64,000 nucleotides of DNA from Mytilus galloprovincialis (Eukaryota > Mollusca > Bivalvia > Mytilida > Mytilidae). The translations under genes and the position numbers were made by a program. The notes under the pieces are model-generated. The model ran no database searches, had not been told where the DNA came from, and saw only the letters and a program-made list of their open reading frames with translations. The stretch is from positions 65,873,261 to 65,937,260 of the forward strand of contig NC_134845.1 of assembly GCF_965363235.1 (NCBI RefSeq), in the 5' to 3' direction. This document shows, one piece after another, positions 1 through 11,798 of the stretch (the stretch's first letter is position 1; every line of letters begins with the position of its first letter).

Positions 1-738
1 GTATAAATATGGATCAGTAAATTAAAAGCTAACTTAATATTATTGCTATATACATACACATTCATGGATCTACAATATGTCGATACCTGTATCTTGCAAT
101 CGACAAGTTAAGTTATGACGACTTTACACTAAATCCATTGGATGTTGAATGTGTACTGATTTATAGTTTAGTCTTAGATGCGTGATTTTTTTTTATAATT
201 AAGTTGTTAGTGGCTTTGAAGTAGCTGTCAGTACTACAAGTACTCTCAGAGCAATACTTAGTGTCTTTTTTGTTGTTGGGATATACGAGTACCCGGCCAC
301 GTCCACTCTGTGTTTTTGTTAGATCTATCCATCTGATGAGTTATGCCTTTTTCAATTGATTTTTTAGTTCGTTCTTGTGTTGTACTGTTACACCACTATC
401 ACAGGTTAGGAGAGGGTGGGATCCGGCTAACGTGGTTAACCCCGCCATATTATGTATGTATGCCCCATGTCAGGAGCCTGTTATTCAGTGGTTGTCGTTT
501 GTTGATGTGTTACATGTTTGTTTTTTGTTTAATTTTGTACATAAATTAGGTCTTTAGATTCCTCGTTTAAATTGTTTTACAATTGTCATATCGGGGCTTA
601 TTATAGCTGACTTTGTGGTATGACTTTGCTCATTGTTGAAGGCCGTACGGTGACTTATAGTTGTTATTTTCTGTGTCATTTGGTCTCTTGTGGAGAGTTG
701 TCTCATTGGCACTTATATCACATCTTCTTTTTTTATAT
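1..738 (+). repeat. near-complete copy of an abundant mussel repeat
   Basis: Recognisable parts are ccattggatgttgaatgtgt, acccggccacgtccactctg, cgtttgttgatgtgttacat and gaaggccgtacggtgactta. A second near-complete copy lies inverted at 36990-37710 in this window. No coding capacity is seen; short ORFs here are by-products. Confidence 0.85.
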
Positions 739-819
739 TTGGTATTCTTTTCTATGGGTTTATTGATCTTTTCGATATAAACTTTTTAAAATTTCGTTCA
801 TTATTTTATACATAATCGT

Positions 820-1000
820 AAGCTTTCTCGTTTGATTTGTTTTACATTTGTCATTTTGGGGACTTTTATAACTGACTATGTGGTATGGGTTTTACTCATT
901 GTCGAAGGCTGTGCGGTGATCTATAGTTGTTGTGTGTCATTTGGTCTCGTTGGCAATTCATACCATATCTCCTTATTTTTATATATCCATTTGGATGCAT
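820..1000 (+). repeat. partial copy of the 1-738 repeat (3' segment)
   Basis: It repeats the segment from tctcgtttgatttgttttac to the attcataccatatct end with many differences. Confidence 0.75.
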
Positions 1001-1184
1001 ACGCGTATTGTGCCATGTTATGCAAACTTTATTCAATCAATTAATTATCATAATGTGTATCATTCAATGTAACTAATACAAGTTACGGCATTCTAAATTG
1101 GGATTTATCCTAAATCTACAACCTGTTGTTTAGAAGTTGTCTATGTTGGAGTGTTTCTCGTTTCCCTTTTTTATATAGATTATA

Positions 1185-1440
1185 CCGTTGGTTTTCCTGT
1201 TTAAATGGTTTACACTAGTAATGTTTAGGGCCCTTCATAGCTTGCTGTTCGGTGTTAGCCAATGCTCAGTGTTGAAGTCCGTACTATAGCCCATAATCGT
1301 TTACTTTTTACAAATTGTGACTTGGATGGAGAGTCGTCTCATTGACACTCTCGTCTCATTGACACTCATACCACATCTTCTTATATCTTATTACAGACGA
1401 ATGAATGGGTATATCATATTACAGACGAATGAATGGGTAC
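1185..1440 (+). repeat. variant copy of the same repeat, with small tandem duplications
   Basis: Contains ccgttggttttcctgtttaa and the cataccacatcttctta end. Inside, gtctcattgacactc occurs twice and a roughly 25-base unit with acagacgaatgaatgggta occurs twice. Confidence 0.7.
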
Positions 1441-1872
1441 TCATAATTTTTAGATTGAGGAAACTATTGTTAGTTGAATTAAATATTATGGTAAATAAAA
1501 TTATAAAATGACAAATGCTTTTATTTATTTTTGATTGATAATCGAATGTCAAATTAGCGTACTCATCTAGAATTGAGTTCTTTGGATCGATAAATGAAAG
1601 TAAAATCAAAGATTTCAGGGTCGGTATCTGCTGCCTCTCTGGTAAGAATCAGGATGATAAGATCAAGAACAAGGACTAGTTACTTTTAAGTCAAATATAT
1701 ATGTTCATGTACATTACCGGATTAAAGTTTTGACAGTATCTCCTACTAGTTCGTTGTCCTATTACTTCTCCACCACGTCGTTTAAGCATTGTACATTAGT
1801 CCGGTTCAATTTTCACAACTACAAAGGCAGGTATAATTCAAGCTTGATTATAATTCTATAATTCTAACACAG

Positions 1873-1995
1873 GGCTATGAATCAATCAAATTGAGGTCAT
1901 CACTCAAGAAATTTTACGGTCGCCATCATGAGCTGATTGGCCATTATGACAAAAGTGTGTCAGAAATCATATCTGATATTCTTTCTCAGTCATAA
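1873..1995 (+). pseudogene. possible retroelement polymerase tail fragment
   Basis: An open stretch reads L-R-S-S-L-K-K-F-Y-G-R-H-H-E-L-I then S-V-S-E-I-I and ends at a stop. From memory this resembles the end of a reverse-transcriptase ORF common in bivalve genomes. It is followed by a repeat with gatttcactcccggttttta. The rest of the element is missing. Confidence 0.4.
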
Positions 1996-2500
1996 TAACC
2001 TTCAATCCTTACTGAACTGAACAAAGAAATAACACGACGGATGCCGTTTACGGTGCAGGAAATGCTTACCCTTCCAGAGCATCTGATTTCACTCCCGGTT
2101 TTTAGTGGAGTTTGTGTTGTTTCTTATTTATTATTTATAACTGTTGATGTAAATGTCTTTTGGTTTTATGAGTCTTTGTTTACTCCTTAGTTTTGATTGT
2201 TATTGTCTTACTGCAATATTGTGGCATTTAATGCAAAGCTGTTTAAATACACGAAAAAGGACAAAACTTTACAATATCGAAGTAATCTAATATTAAGAAA
2301 GATGCATCAAAGATCAACATATTCTCTCAATAAAGAAACCGAATATTGGGAAAATTTCAAATGCCACTAATTTGTGCTTTGTCCTTATAAAGCCAAAACT
2401 GTGGAAAAAACTATAAACATGCTGTGTATTTTGTAGTTATCATCGCTTTTTCTTAATGAAAATACGATTTTTAAAAAGAATTTTATTTTTATTATATCAG

Positions 2501-2672
2501 GTTGCAACTTTCCTCAAGAAATAAGCGGAATACAATTTGATGCAAAGTTTGGTTCAAATCAAGCAATTTATAAAGCATTATTTTCTGGAACGCAGTTTCA
2601 AATTACTGACCAGGGTATATCCTACGACTGCATAGAGCATGTAGAAAAGAATGGCGACTTCTTTTTGCTAAG
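2501..2672 (+). CDS. internal exon of the 2.5-6.9 kb gene
   Basis: Acceptor ttattatatcag precedes 2501 and donor gtaagt follows 2672. The exon opens with two bases completing a split codon, then reads C-N-F-P-Q-E-I-S-G and ends N-G-D-F-F-L-L plus two bases of an Arg codon. The other two frames contain stops. Confidence 0.8.
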
Positions 2673-5600
2673 GTAAGTCATACAGGAATTGAACTATTAA
2701 GGTACGATAATAATATGACATTCCTATCGTCAAATCAAGAGGAGTCCAAAATATTTGTAAGCTTTTATAGGTTTTATATTTGCATTTATGAAAAAATTAT
2801 GCAGCTCCTGTTCTACATATCCAATCTTATACTTAGTGTTCTACATATAAAGACTTTTCAATTATACTTCCACTTTTCTATAACACGCTGCTTATCTTAT
2901 ATAATCAAATTTCGGTTTAGACATGTTTCACTCCTTTTGAAGGAAAAAATATTAATAACATTTTATAAATACGCTTTCCGTGGTTTACCTTCATCAGGTT
3001 ACGCTCGATTATTTGAAAACCATTAATTTTGAGATTTATAATGATACCGAAATATCTGCTTGGTATTTGGCCAACACCATTTTAGAGTATATTTACTACA
3101 TAAGGGGTAAATGCCGTCATCTGTTCATTTATACACTATCTGTTGCAAGAAAGGCGAAAGATACAAATGTACCAACAAGTCATTCAAACTCATAAGTCAA
3201 TAATAAACTGACAACCCCATGGCTAAAGGGGGAGACAAACAAACAACAGTACAAAAATTACACCATAGTAAAGTAAAAACTTTAACCCCAACAATAACCG
3301 TGGGGATTTCACGTGCTCCGACAGGGTTAGAAGATCTTGCTCCAAATGTGGCAACCATTGCTCATGAAAATTGTAATAACGAAAAGTAATGGGGTGTTTT
3401 TATTTTGTAGAAGTGGGGACTCATCTATTTGCTTGAAATTAACTTCAATAAGCGGTTTGACACCACAAGGTTATCTAACTGAAGATATACCGCTACCAGG
3501 TAAACTTTCATAAAAATTAACAAAGATAACAAATTTATCTGACAATACGATTGTACGATGGTGTATCAAGTTTATCCTGCAATTGGGTGTCCTGCTATAA
3601 AGAATGATACAGCCCTACAGATATCGCTATGCTATACAGATATCGCATTAAAGCTCCGTCCACAGCCGGACTTGGTATTGTATGAACCTGCGTGACCTCA
3701 GAATGTGTATTGCAGTCATATTCCAATAACGTATTGTTTGACCTTATGCGAATTAACGATTACAAAAAGTACATCTTTAGAGCAATAAGAATTACACAAA
3801 TTTTCTGATAACATACATACATGAACAGCAGTCTTTTCTACGATGACAATTATCGATTTCAAAACTTGAGTGTGTATGATTGTGTAACAAAATCAACCAT
3901 GTCAATTTCAGCATGCATTTTAGTAAATGTCAAGTCTGAAGCGTAGGAAAACTCGTACACTTCTGTTTCAAATTGGACAATGTTTTGTTATTTGTTTTTA
4001 CTGTTGAAATTAGTTGTTATGTTGAGAGATGTATTATTGTTGACCATTCGAGATTCTTTTTTTGTGAACCCGTCTTCAGCTGAATGAGTGATTATAATAT
4101 TACTACACGGGCCTCAAGGGATTTCAAATCGAAAATAAATGCAACAAATGTGAGTTTTTGTGTCTTTCAAAACACAAACCATATACAGAATTAATTGCAG
4201 GATAAAGGCAATAACTGTTTATTGTCTTTAAATATCAACTCGGTTCGAAACAGGAGTAAAAGCTCGCAAAGGCTCGCATTACACCTGTTTCTTAGCCTCG
4301 TTCAAATACAGACGATATTTAAAGATGTAAACTTTACAACAATATATTACTTTATTGAAAAGCACTTTACGCCCATATGGACCAATGGCTTAAAACATTA
4401 TACATAACAATAGTAATAGTATAACAGCATTAACAAATAAATTGTAACAGAGTGGCGAAAGATAACAGAGGGACATACAAACTAATAGATTGAAAATAAA
4501 CTGAAAAAGTCATGGCTAAAAGAGAAAAAGACGAACAATTGTACAGAAGACACAACATAGAAAACTAAAGACTAAGCAATTCGCCCCATCAAAAACTTGA
4601 GGTGATCTTAGGGGTTTTTTTTGTAAAGTTTTCCTTGTTTTTAATTCTTACATACATCTTTGATTACAAATACAAGTAGACTACTAGTCAGCGTTTACCT
4701 CCACATTTCTCCAACAAAAAAGAATAAGTCTAGGCAAGATCGAACAACATAACCATGAAATAAATTTTAAGAAAACTAGTTTGATATGTGTTCATTATTT
4801 ACTTTTAAAACGCAAACGAAGATGATATACAAAGCAGTTCGTGTATGTTTATTTTTCAATTACAACAACTGCAGTGTAGCTCGATATTGTTTGCCCAGTA
4901 TTATCTATATGGGTGTGTCTGTGTACTGAATTAAGAAAATTTTAGTTTTTATATTTGTAGCCCGCAACTTACAACTTCCAACCCCTGGTTTGTGTGATGT
5001 TTGTGCAAGCCTGACCACATCATCTATACCAATCCTGTTTCGAAGTACTGGTAGGTTAATAGTATTTTTTTTTACATTTAATTGATTTCATTTTCGAGCA
5101 AACATAGTTCTCTCTGCAAACCGAAACTACAACTTCAAGTCAGGTGTTTGTTACATAGTATATATATATATTTAATTACAGAGATTATTTTCCCCAACTT
5201 CGCTTGAAATTCTACTTCTACTGCAACCTTTATACCAATTCAAAATATCACATATGTTTTTTTACGCTGTTGGTTGGTGCTAGATACTACATAGAAGTAT
5301 CTTGAGATCATGTCTCTTTGGTTTTTCATATCGTGCTAGTATGAAAACATTGTTAATTACTTCAGACTTCTATTGCATAAATGTTTGCTACGGTATTGTA
5401 ATACCGTACGTCGCCAATTGGTGATTTCCGGAAATTTGGCTGGAAATTTAGCCTGAACTTTACACGTATTCAACATGTTCAATGAAAACTAGCCATGAAG
5501 ATTACGAATTATTTTTTAAATTGTTTAGCGTAATCGAAAACAAACTTGCAATTTATGGTGATTAAAATTAAAACACAATAATGAATGCCCAAATGTTTGA

Positions 5601-6027
5601 TATTTTTACGTTGTATGTTTGTTTATTTTGTTCTTACATCTATGTCAATATAATGGAATGTTATATGACTCTCATACAAGTGATAGAGAGATTGAAATAT
5701 TCTATATATTTTCTTTATATTTTCTATATATCTTTCAGAAAAGATTCAATGTAAGTTCGTAATTAACAATATGTCGTCTTTAGAATTGAGAATGGGTGTA
5801 TTTTTTTTTTTTTTTTTTTGTATTTAATATTACATATATACATGATATATATATATATAAACGAGTCTAAATTGAAAACTACGTTCAAACCTATGATTGC
5901 GTTGGATAAAAACCGCAATTTTTATACGTGTGCATGTAAAACAAATTTCGTTGTAGAAGGGTCTAAATACAGCACAAACAACATTTTCCAAAAGACCAAA
6001 AAAGTGAAAAAAAGTATATTTAAACAA

Positions 6028-6096
<69 letters not shown>

Positions 6097-6941
6097 AAGG
6101 CATAACAGGAATATACCGAAAAACAAATCCAAACAAAACACCACCGATCCTCCGTGAAAACTAAGAACAACACGTAGTCCAGATAGCCTGATGTGCTATG
6201 TCACTAAATGTATCAAAATCTAGAGAAAATCATTTCCAGCTAAATTCTAGTTGGTTATGAAGGACACGAACAACAGTACATAAAACAGAACATAGACAAC
6301 TAAAGACTGAGCAACACAAACCCCACCAAAAACTGGGGGTGATCTCAGGTGCTCCGAAAGTGTAAGCAGAACCTGCTTCGCATTTTGCACCTGTCGTGTT
6401 ACTCGGGAACAAAGTGACTTTTGTAACTCTATCAAAACAGTTAATATAAATCAGGAATGTGGCAGTTGTTATCCATTCGTTTGATGTGTTTGAGCTTTTG
6501 ATTTTGTCATTTTCTTAAAGATTTTCTGTTTTGGATTTTCCTCGGAGTTCAATATCTTTGTGATTTTACTTTTTAATATGGTTTTCTCACAAAAACGTTT
6601 GATTTTTAGTTCCCGCTCCTCTTCCTGTCGGATGTGATATACCCGATGGTTGTCCTCTGATTGAGAATGGTAATCCTTGTACACCACCACCTCCAGTTAC
6701 CCTAGAAGGTTTTTGTGGCGATCTTTTAGAAATCCTTGAGGATGACAGTTCTCACAGTTCTTCTTCCAGCATATCCAATGAAGTGGGTGGTGGTGGTGGT
6801 AGGGCACTTAAAAGACACAGAAAAAATAAGCAGAAAGGAAAATATAAACCAAAGTCAAAGAAAAAGTGCAAGAAAAACGAAGAGTTAGAGGCTTTCATAA
6901 TGGATACGTGTGATGAATTACTAGTAGTTCTCAATGCATGA
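2501..6941 (+). CDS. 3' part of a spliced gene for a cysteine-bearing, probably secreted or membrane-anchored protein; function unknown
   Basis: Four exons join in one frame: 2501-2672, 3411-3499, 4961-5050 and 6610-6941, separated by introns with good GT-AG sites (donors gtaagt, gtaaac, gtaggt; acceptors tatcag, tttgtag, tttgtag, ttttag). They give 226 codons plus a split first codon, then TGA. The first exon opens in phase 1, so at least one earlier exon is missing. The protein starts with C-N-F-P and has spaced cysteines in every exon, which suggests disulphides and an extracellular location. The layout (C-x-F-P, later YDC, then S-I-C-L) recalls the DUF7042/DUF7044-type cysteine domains of invertebrate secreted proteins, but this is only a resemblance. 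The tail has a proline run, a serine run (DDSSHSSSSS), five glycines and a strongly basic Lys/Arg stretch, then an acidic end. No membrane segment is seen in this part. No exon is open for long enough to show as a large ORF. Confidence 0.78.
3195..3400 (+). repeat. dispersed mussel repeat (ccatggctaaa family), in intron
   Basis: Shares aaactgacaaccccatggct and the gatttcacgtgctccg end with copies near 4445, 6260, 33270 and 45780, and inverted near 60160. It lies in an intron of the 2.5-6.9 kb gene. Confidence 0.75.
3411..3499 (+). CDS. internal exon of the 2.5-6.9 kb gene
   Basis: Acceptor attttgtag, donor gtaaac. It continues the frame as R-S-G-D-S-S-I-C-L-K-L and ends I-P-L-P plus one base. 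Phase in (2) and phase out (1) match both neighbours exactly. Confidence 0.78.
4440..4625 (+). repeat. dispersed mussel repeat (ccatggctaaa family), in intron
   Basis: Carries aagtcatggctaaaagag and acaacatagaaaactaaaga, diverged from the 3.2-kb copy. Confidence 0.75.
4961..5050 (+). CDS. internal exon of the 2.5-6.9 kb gene
   Basis: Acceptor tatatttgtag, donor gtaggt. It reads A-R-N-L-Q-L-P-T-P-G-L-C-D-V-C-A and ends F-R-S-T plus one base. The C-D-V-C pair adds two cysteines. Confidence 0.78.
6031..6092. repeat. (TA)31 microsatellite
   Basis: An uninterrupted TA dinucleotide run in the intron before the last exon of the 2.5-6.9 kb gene. Such tracts extrude easily and vary in length. Confidence 0.97.
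6255..6425 (+). repeat. dispersed mussel repeat (ccatggctaaa family), 3' segment
   Basis: Contains ctgggggtgatctcaggtgc and the gcacctgtcgtgttactcgg end, just before the last exon at 6610. Confidence 0.75.
6610..6941 (+). CDS. last coding exon of the 2.5-6.9 kb gene, low-complexity and basic
   Basis: Acceptor gatttttag before 6610. It starts V-P-A-P-L-P-V-G-C, carries six cysteines, the runs PPPP, SSSSS and GGGGG, and a basic region R-A-L-K-R-H-R-K-N-K onwards, ending L-V-V-L-N-A before TGA at 6939-6941. Translation on the plus strand is open for the whole exon. Confidence 0.8.
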
Positions 6942-7175
6942 ACATTTTCTCTTTATAAAAGCTACTTTTAGTTTAGAATAAGAAAAAATATAGACAATAT
7001 AAAGACCTTTTCCTCAATTCTAGAAAGTTTCATTCGTTTTCTCTTTCAGAAATTCTTGTTTAGAATATTTATGAATGTATCTTTCTCTCAAATAATCTGT
7101 CATACATGTATACTGTTAATATTTGTTGATACGTAAGTCATATAATATGAACACTAAATTTTGATACTTCAAAAT

Positions 7176-7181
7176 AATAAA
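7176..7181 (+). terminator. candidate poly(A) signal of the 2.5-6.9 kb gene
   Basis: AATAAA lies about 235 bases after the TGA at 6941, in AT-rich sequence. This is a normal distance for a 3' UTR. No transcript evidence is available. Confidence 0.45.
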
Positions 7182-7329
7182 AATGAAAGTCTACAGTGAG
7201 TTTATAATTAGAATTATCGATTACGTTATTCCCGTTTAAAAATGCTTCTAATCAAAATGGTTGTAGTTACTCAAAAATGCTTCTAAAAAGAGTCAAGGAC
7301 ACAATGTAGTACTTTTTATTAACACAAAA

Positions 7330-7945
7330 GACAATGGTACTGATATATTAGCTTTACGCAGTTTAAGCGTTCCCAAACAGCCTATGACAACTTTATAATA
7401 AATACACTGGGGATGTGCATTGATTGAAATGTGTGTATGTTAGAACTGAACATGGTTTGTCTATTTCTAATAGTTGATATTGTTTTCACATATGGTATCT
7501 TCAAATATTCTTACATCGTTACGTTTTTGTCTTGTATTATACTTTTACCTTTGTGCTTAGTATGCATCAATGGAATCATGTCAATTATGAATGATTTTTC
7601 ATTTACACTCTGATCGTATGATATGTTGTCACAACAATGTCTCAAGAAAGGAGCGACAGAAATGTTAAACCACGAGATTTTGATATATCATATTTTAGCA
7701 TTACAAAGGTTAAGCGTTTCTCAAACAGCATATGACTACTTTACAATAAATGCATTTGTGGTGTTTTTCTATTAGTTGATACTGATAATGATTGAATAAA
7801 GGGTACCTGCAAGTACTCGTAGATCGTTACCTTATGTCTATTGTGCCAATGTTCAACGTATTCATCTAATGAGTCACGTCCTTTCCGTCTGTTTTTCTTT
7901 TACACTTTGCTCTTACAGAATGGTGCGTTGTCAAACCAGCGTCTC
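7330..7945 (+). repeat. diverged local tandem duplication (about 300 bp, two copies)
   Basis: 7330-7640 and 7680-7945 share a series of anchors in the same order: gtttaagcgtt or gttaagcgttt, atgacaactttataataaat or atgactactttacaataaat, tctattagttgata, a coding-free middle, then ttttacactctgatcgt-like ends. No gene was seen between 6942 and 15953 apart from repeats. Confidence 0.6.
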
Positions 7946-8737
7946 ACGTGCCGACATATATTCTAAAAAAAAATACTTATCATAGGAAAAGAAAGTGTCT
8001 GAGGACACGAATGGTCCATTAGGACGTTCAAACTTTGCAATTTTCCAAGTTATTAAGGGGCATAACTCTAGAAAGATAGAAGACTCACTGCCCAAATGCG
8101 TACTCTGTTTGCATGTTGTAGTTCTTAGCATCGTGTGTGAGTTTTGTAAAAATTGCATACGGCAAACTTATCGTAGAGAGCGGAAACGGAAATGGGACGG
8201 ACGGAAAGGTGGAAAGACATAAGGATGGAAAGACGGAAAGATCATGAATGTCAAGGATAAAACTTAATGTCCCCGACGCCTACCGCGGGTACATAAAACA
8301 CCAAGCTAATAACCAAATCAACGAATACCAAATATTTACGTCCATAAAAAAACCCAGTGAAAACACTAATTCTGTGGAAAGTATCGTGTTGCTCGTTGAA
8401 TTCCTTTAACACACTGGAGAAACATTTTATACGGAGTTGTCTACAACGCCAGTAAAGAGTGGAAACAACAAATAAAATATATGATCGTGATTGCCGTTGG
8501 TAGGTTTTTTTTTAATACCGGTCAGTCACATTAGTCACATTATTGTGGTTTCTTTTGAAGTGTAGACGTCAACTTTAACTTCAATATGAATAAAACTGTA
8601 TGTATGGCGGCACCCTACCAATGAACACACTGTATGTCAGTATACGTTCTTCCTCAATGATATCATAGATGACAAAAACATTGTAATACACCTAAGGATA
8701 ACCACTGAAGAGGTGAGGTTGTTTTTTGTTGTTTTTT

Positions 8738-8760
8738 TTTTTTTGGAGGGGGGGGGGGGT
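8738..8760. repeat. T-run followed by a G-run
   Basis: A long T tract followed after gga by a run of G; low complexity only. Confidence 0.8.
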
Positions 8761-9264
8761 GAATAAAATTTAGAATAAAAATTCGGAAGAGTAGAAAACC
8801 GCAGCAGGACACCATTGGATCTTTAATACAGCGAGAAGATCCAGCACCTAGAGATACGATTCAGTTGGCCCCTAAAACAAATGTGATAATAGAGGTCATA
8901 CTATAAACTCCGACAATATGAGTCTGTACCCTGCCTGTATATAACCTGCCAATCAATATGGTAAGATAAAGATAAGATTTATTTTATTAAAGTGTCACCA
9001 TCCATTACAATATCCATATATGGTCAAATGAGCTATCGTTCATTAAATAAACGACTTCAATTATTTTCGCTCAACCACAAGAAAATAAAACGTTCACCTC
9101 CTTAGCGATTAAGACTTGCATACAATCCGAAAGATACCATGCAATACATTCAAAATCGGAAATCGGAAATAATAACATAACGGTATCCACTGTAACGGTA
9201 TTATTTTTAATTTCATTAGAATATATATGTTTTTTCTATTGATAAATAAATGTACATATATATA

Positions 9265-9400
9265 ACAATAAAATTGAGAATGGAAATGGGGAAGGTGTCA
9301 AAGAGACAACAACCCGCCCAAATAAAAAACAACAGCAGAGGGTCACCAACAGGTCTTCAATGTAGCGAGAAATTCCCACACCCGGAGGTGTGTATAGAAG
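9265..9400 (+). repeat. short dispersed mussel repeat (gagaatggaaatgggg family)
   Basis: Contains attgagaatggaaatgggga, gtcaaagagacaacaaccc and aggtcttcaatgtagcgag. Other copies lie at 20195, 50100 and 56682. Confidence 0.85.
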
Positions 9401-9512
9401 CATACATGTAACAAGTTAACTTCTCGTTTTCTTAGTACATTGGATCTTCCATGCATGGGCATGCATGCAATCGTGATGTGTTTTGAAGATCTGTATTCAC
9501 ATCAAACATAAT

Positions 9513-9888
9513 AATAAGTCTTATTTCATTTCGGATTTAAAATTGATAGTTTAAACATATTTTATTGTCCAAAAACATTGACAATAGGATTAGACACAAG
9601 TTTTGCAACTTAGAACGTCTTCTCCATTACATACAAATAAAATAAAATACATAATAATAACATCATATTAATTTACACAAGCTTTATAATAAATAAATAA
9701 CCTAACAAAATAAAATACATGTATAATAATAACATCATATTATTCGGTTATTTATTATTCGTATGTAATAGAGAAGACGTTCTAAGTTGCAAAACTTGTG
9801 TCTAATCCTCATGATCATATTGTCAATGTTTTTGGACAATAAAATATGTTTAAACTATCAAACATCCGAAATGAAATAAGACTTATTT
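9513..9888. mobile_element. hairpin (foldback) MITE-like element
   Basis: Arms of roughly 130-150 bases at 9513-9650 and 9740-9888 are near-perfect inverted copies (for example agttttgcaacttagaacgt against its complement at 9779-9798). The central part has two direct copies of an ataataataacatcatatta unit. No ORF. Confidence 0.8.
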
Positions 9889-10089
9889 TCAATCAAAATA
9901 CTTAAATAAACCTCAACAAGATCGTTACTCAACTGAAATTTTTGTTTAAATGAGGAAGTTAAAAATAAATAACCGTACACATATATAACCTGATGTTCAA
10001 AATGCATGTATACGTATTCAAAATGTTGATCTTTCGTGTGAATCAACTTTCAACTGTTTGGCATTGCCTTTGACTATCAGTTAAACTTA

Positions 10090-10250
10090 CAGGGGCGGAT
10101 CCAGACATTTTTAAAAAGGGGACGGGGTCCAACCCAGGATAAAAGGGGAAAGGGGTCAAACCATATGTTCCCGGACTCAAATGCATTGATCGTCCCCCAA
10201 AAATTGGGAGGTTCCGACCTTCTGAACCCCCACCCCTGGATACGTCACTG
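10090..10250 (+). repeat. short element of the caggggcggatccag family
   Basis: Starts caggggcggatccagac and ends ctggatacgtcactg. It shares tcaaatgcattgatcgtcc with a second copy at 38613-38783. No clear target duplication. Confidence 0.7.
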
Positions 10251-10289
10251 TTTAATCTTCAACTTCGTACTTTATTTGGCCTTTTTAAC

Positions 10290-10385
10290 TTTTTTGGATT
10301 CGAGCGTTACTGATGAGTCTTTTGTAGACGAAACGCGCGTCTGGCGTATATACTAAATTTAGTCCTGGTATCTATGATGACTTTA
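10290..10385 (+). repeat. abundant mussel repeat fragment
   Basis: Carries tgatgagtcttttgtagacg and gaaacgcgcgtctggcgta, a sequence I know as widespread in mussel DNA. Confidence 0.6.
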
Positions 10386-10930
10386 TTTATCATCTGGAGT
10401 AAAAATTAAGCGGAACTTATCTAAACAAGCTGAGTACGCTTGTAAACCTACATTTATTTTTTGTTTATTTTCAATCAAGTTCTGGATGTCTATCGGCATA
10501 ACATTTCTGTACTGAAAAAAAAAACAAGAAGAAAAATTTGGAAAAAAAAAAACAACTACTAGACAAATTACAGGAAAAGGGCACTAAGGTTTGTCGGTGT
10601 GAAGACCATTCAAGCTTATTATTTTACCAGCAGTTACTTGAGCGCTACTTGATGTCTTCATTGTACATATCAAAACGGTTACGTGACTTTTATTTCAGAT
10701 AAGTTTTACTTTTTTTAGAATTTTTAGTTATGTCAAAATGTTTAGTGATCCTCTTTAGTTGTGCTTCAGTTTTAGCAAGGATTTGTATATCCGAAACTGG
10801 TATTTGGTTTTGCATGATTATTTTTTTTAGTTTAGATATATCATCTTATTTGTAGTAGTGCATTGATTTGTATTTCAATATGCAATTGTTGTATCTAAGC
10901 ATAACCATTGTAAAATATGCTATCGTATAT

Positions 10931-11798
10931 ATGTTCCAGACCGTATGAGTATTTGGACCGTACGCGTACGGTCTGGACCGTATGCGTACTTTTTCAATAT
11001 ACGCATATGGTCGGACCGTACGCGTACGGTCTGACAAATATTAAGAATTTGGTCAAGTTTATTAGATACAAATGTATATAACTTATATCTCAAATTAACA
11101 TAAAAAGTTGAATAGTTATTGAAATAAAAACTTAATATTTTAACTATTTGTAAAAAATCAGGCTTATTTAATCTGTTAATCTCCTGTACTTAGCATGTCA
11201 GTAATTCATTGATTACAGCCCAGTATACTCATTGAAATTGAAGTTATCGGAAGTAAACATAATGTGGGAGGACAATTGTTTTAGAATATTTAGGAACTTA
11301 ACAAAAAATGCATATGCAAAGGAAACTGCATAAACAAAACATGTTAATGTTAAAAAATATATGACGTTCCTTGTGGAAGCAAGTGTCATCTTGGGCCAGA
11401 GTAACAAAATAGGATTCACGGATATAAAATTAAACAAAATTTAATATTTAATTTTAATTGTTCGCTTATTCACTTTATCCATCTAATTGTAATAATAACA
11501 ATGTGTATAACTAAAAGTAAAGATTTTGATAAATGTTTCTTAACATTTAACCCATATGATCCCAAAACATGTATGGTCAGCTGGACCGTACGCGTATACC
11601 CATATAGTCTGTTTCCCGGCCGTTATTGAAATTCTTGTTAATATTTGTATATTCCGAAGGCATACTGAATGTTTTACGGAGGGGACCAACCTAATACCCA
11701 TACGGTCCGACCGTACGCGTATGGTCGGACCGTACGAGTATACGTATACGGTCCGGACCGTACGCGTACGGTCCAAATACTCGTATGGTTTGGAACAT
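10931..11798. mobile_element. inverted-repeat element built of CGTACG palindromes
   Basis: Ends 10931-10988 and 11742-11798 are inverted copies starting tgttcca, each containing a block of accgtacgcgtacggt palindromes; more blocks lie at 11015-11035, 11580-11600 and 11695-11770. The middle is AT-rich with no convincing ORF. Confidence 0.65.

Noticed and set aside
1619..1641. 23-base micro-exon between tttcag and gtaaga upstream of the 2.5-kb gene
   Set aside because: The phase would fit, but the acceptor is weak and 23 bases cannot be supported without transcripts.
5830..6173. Tyr/Ile-repeat proteins on the minus strand
   Set aside because: They are translations of the (TA)31 microsatellite.
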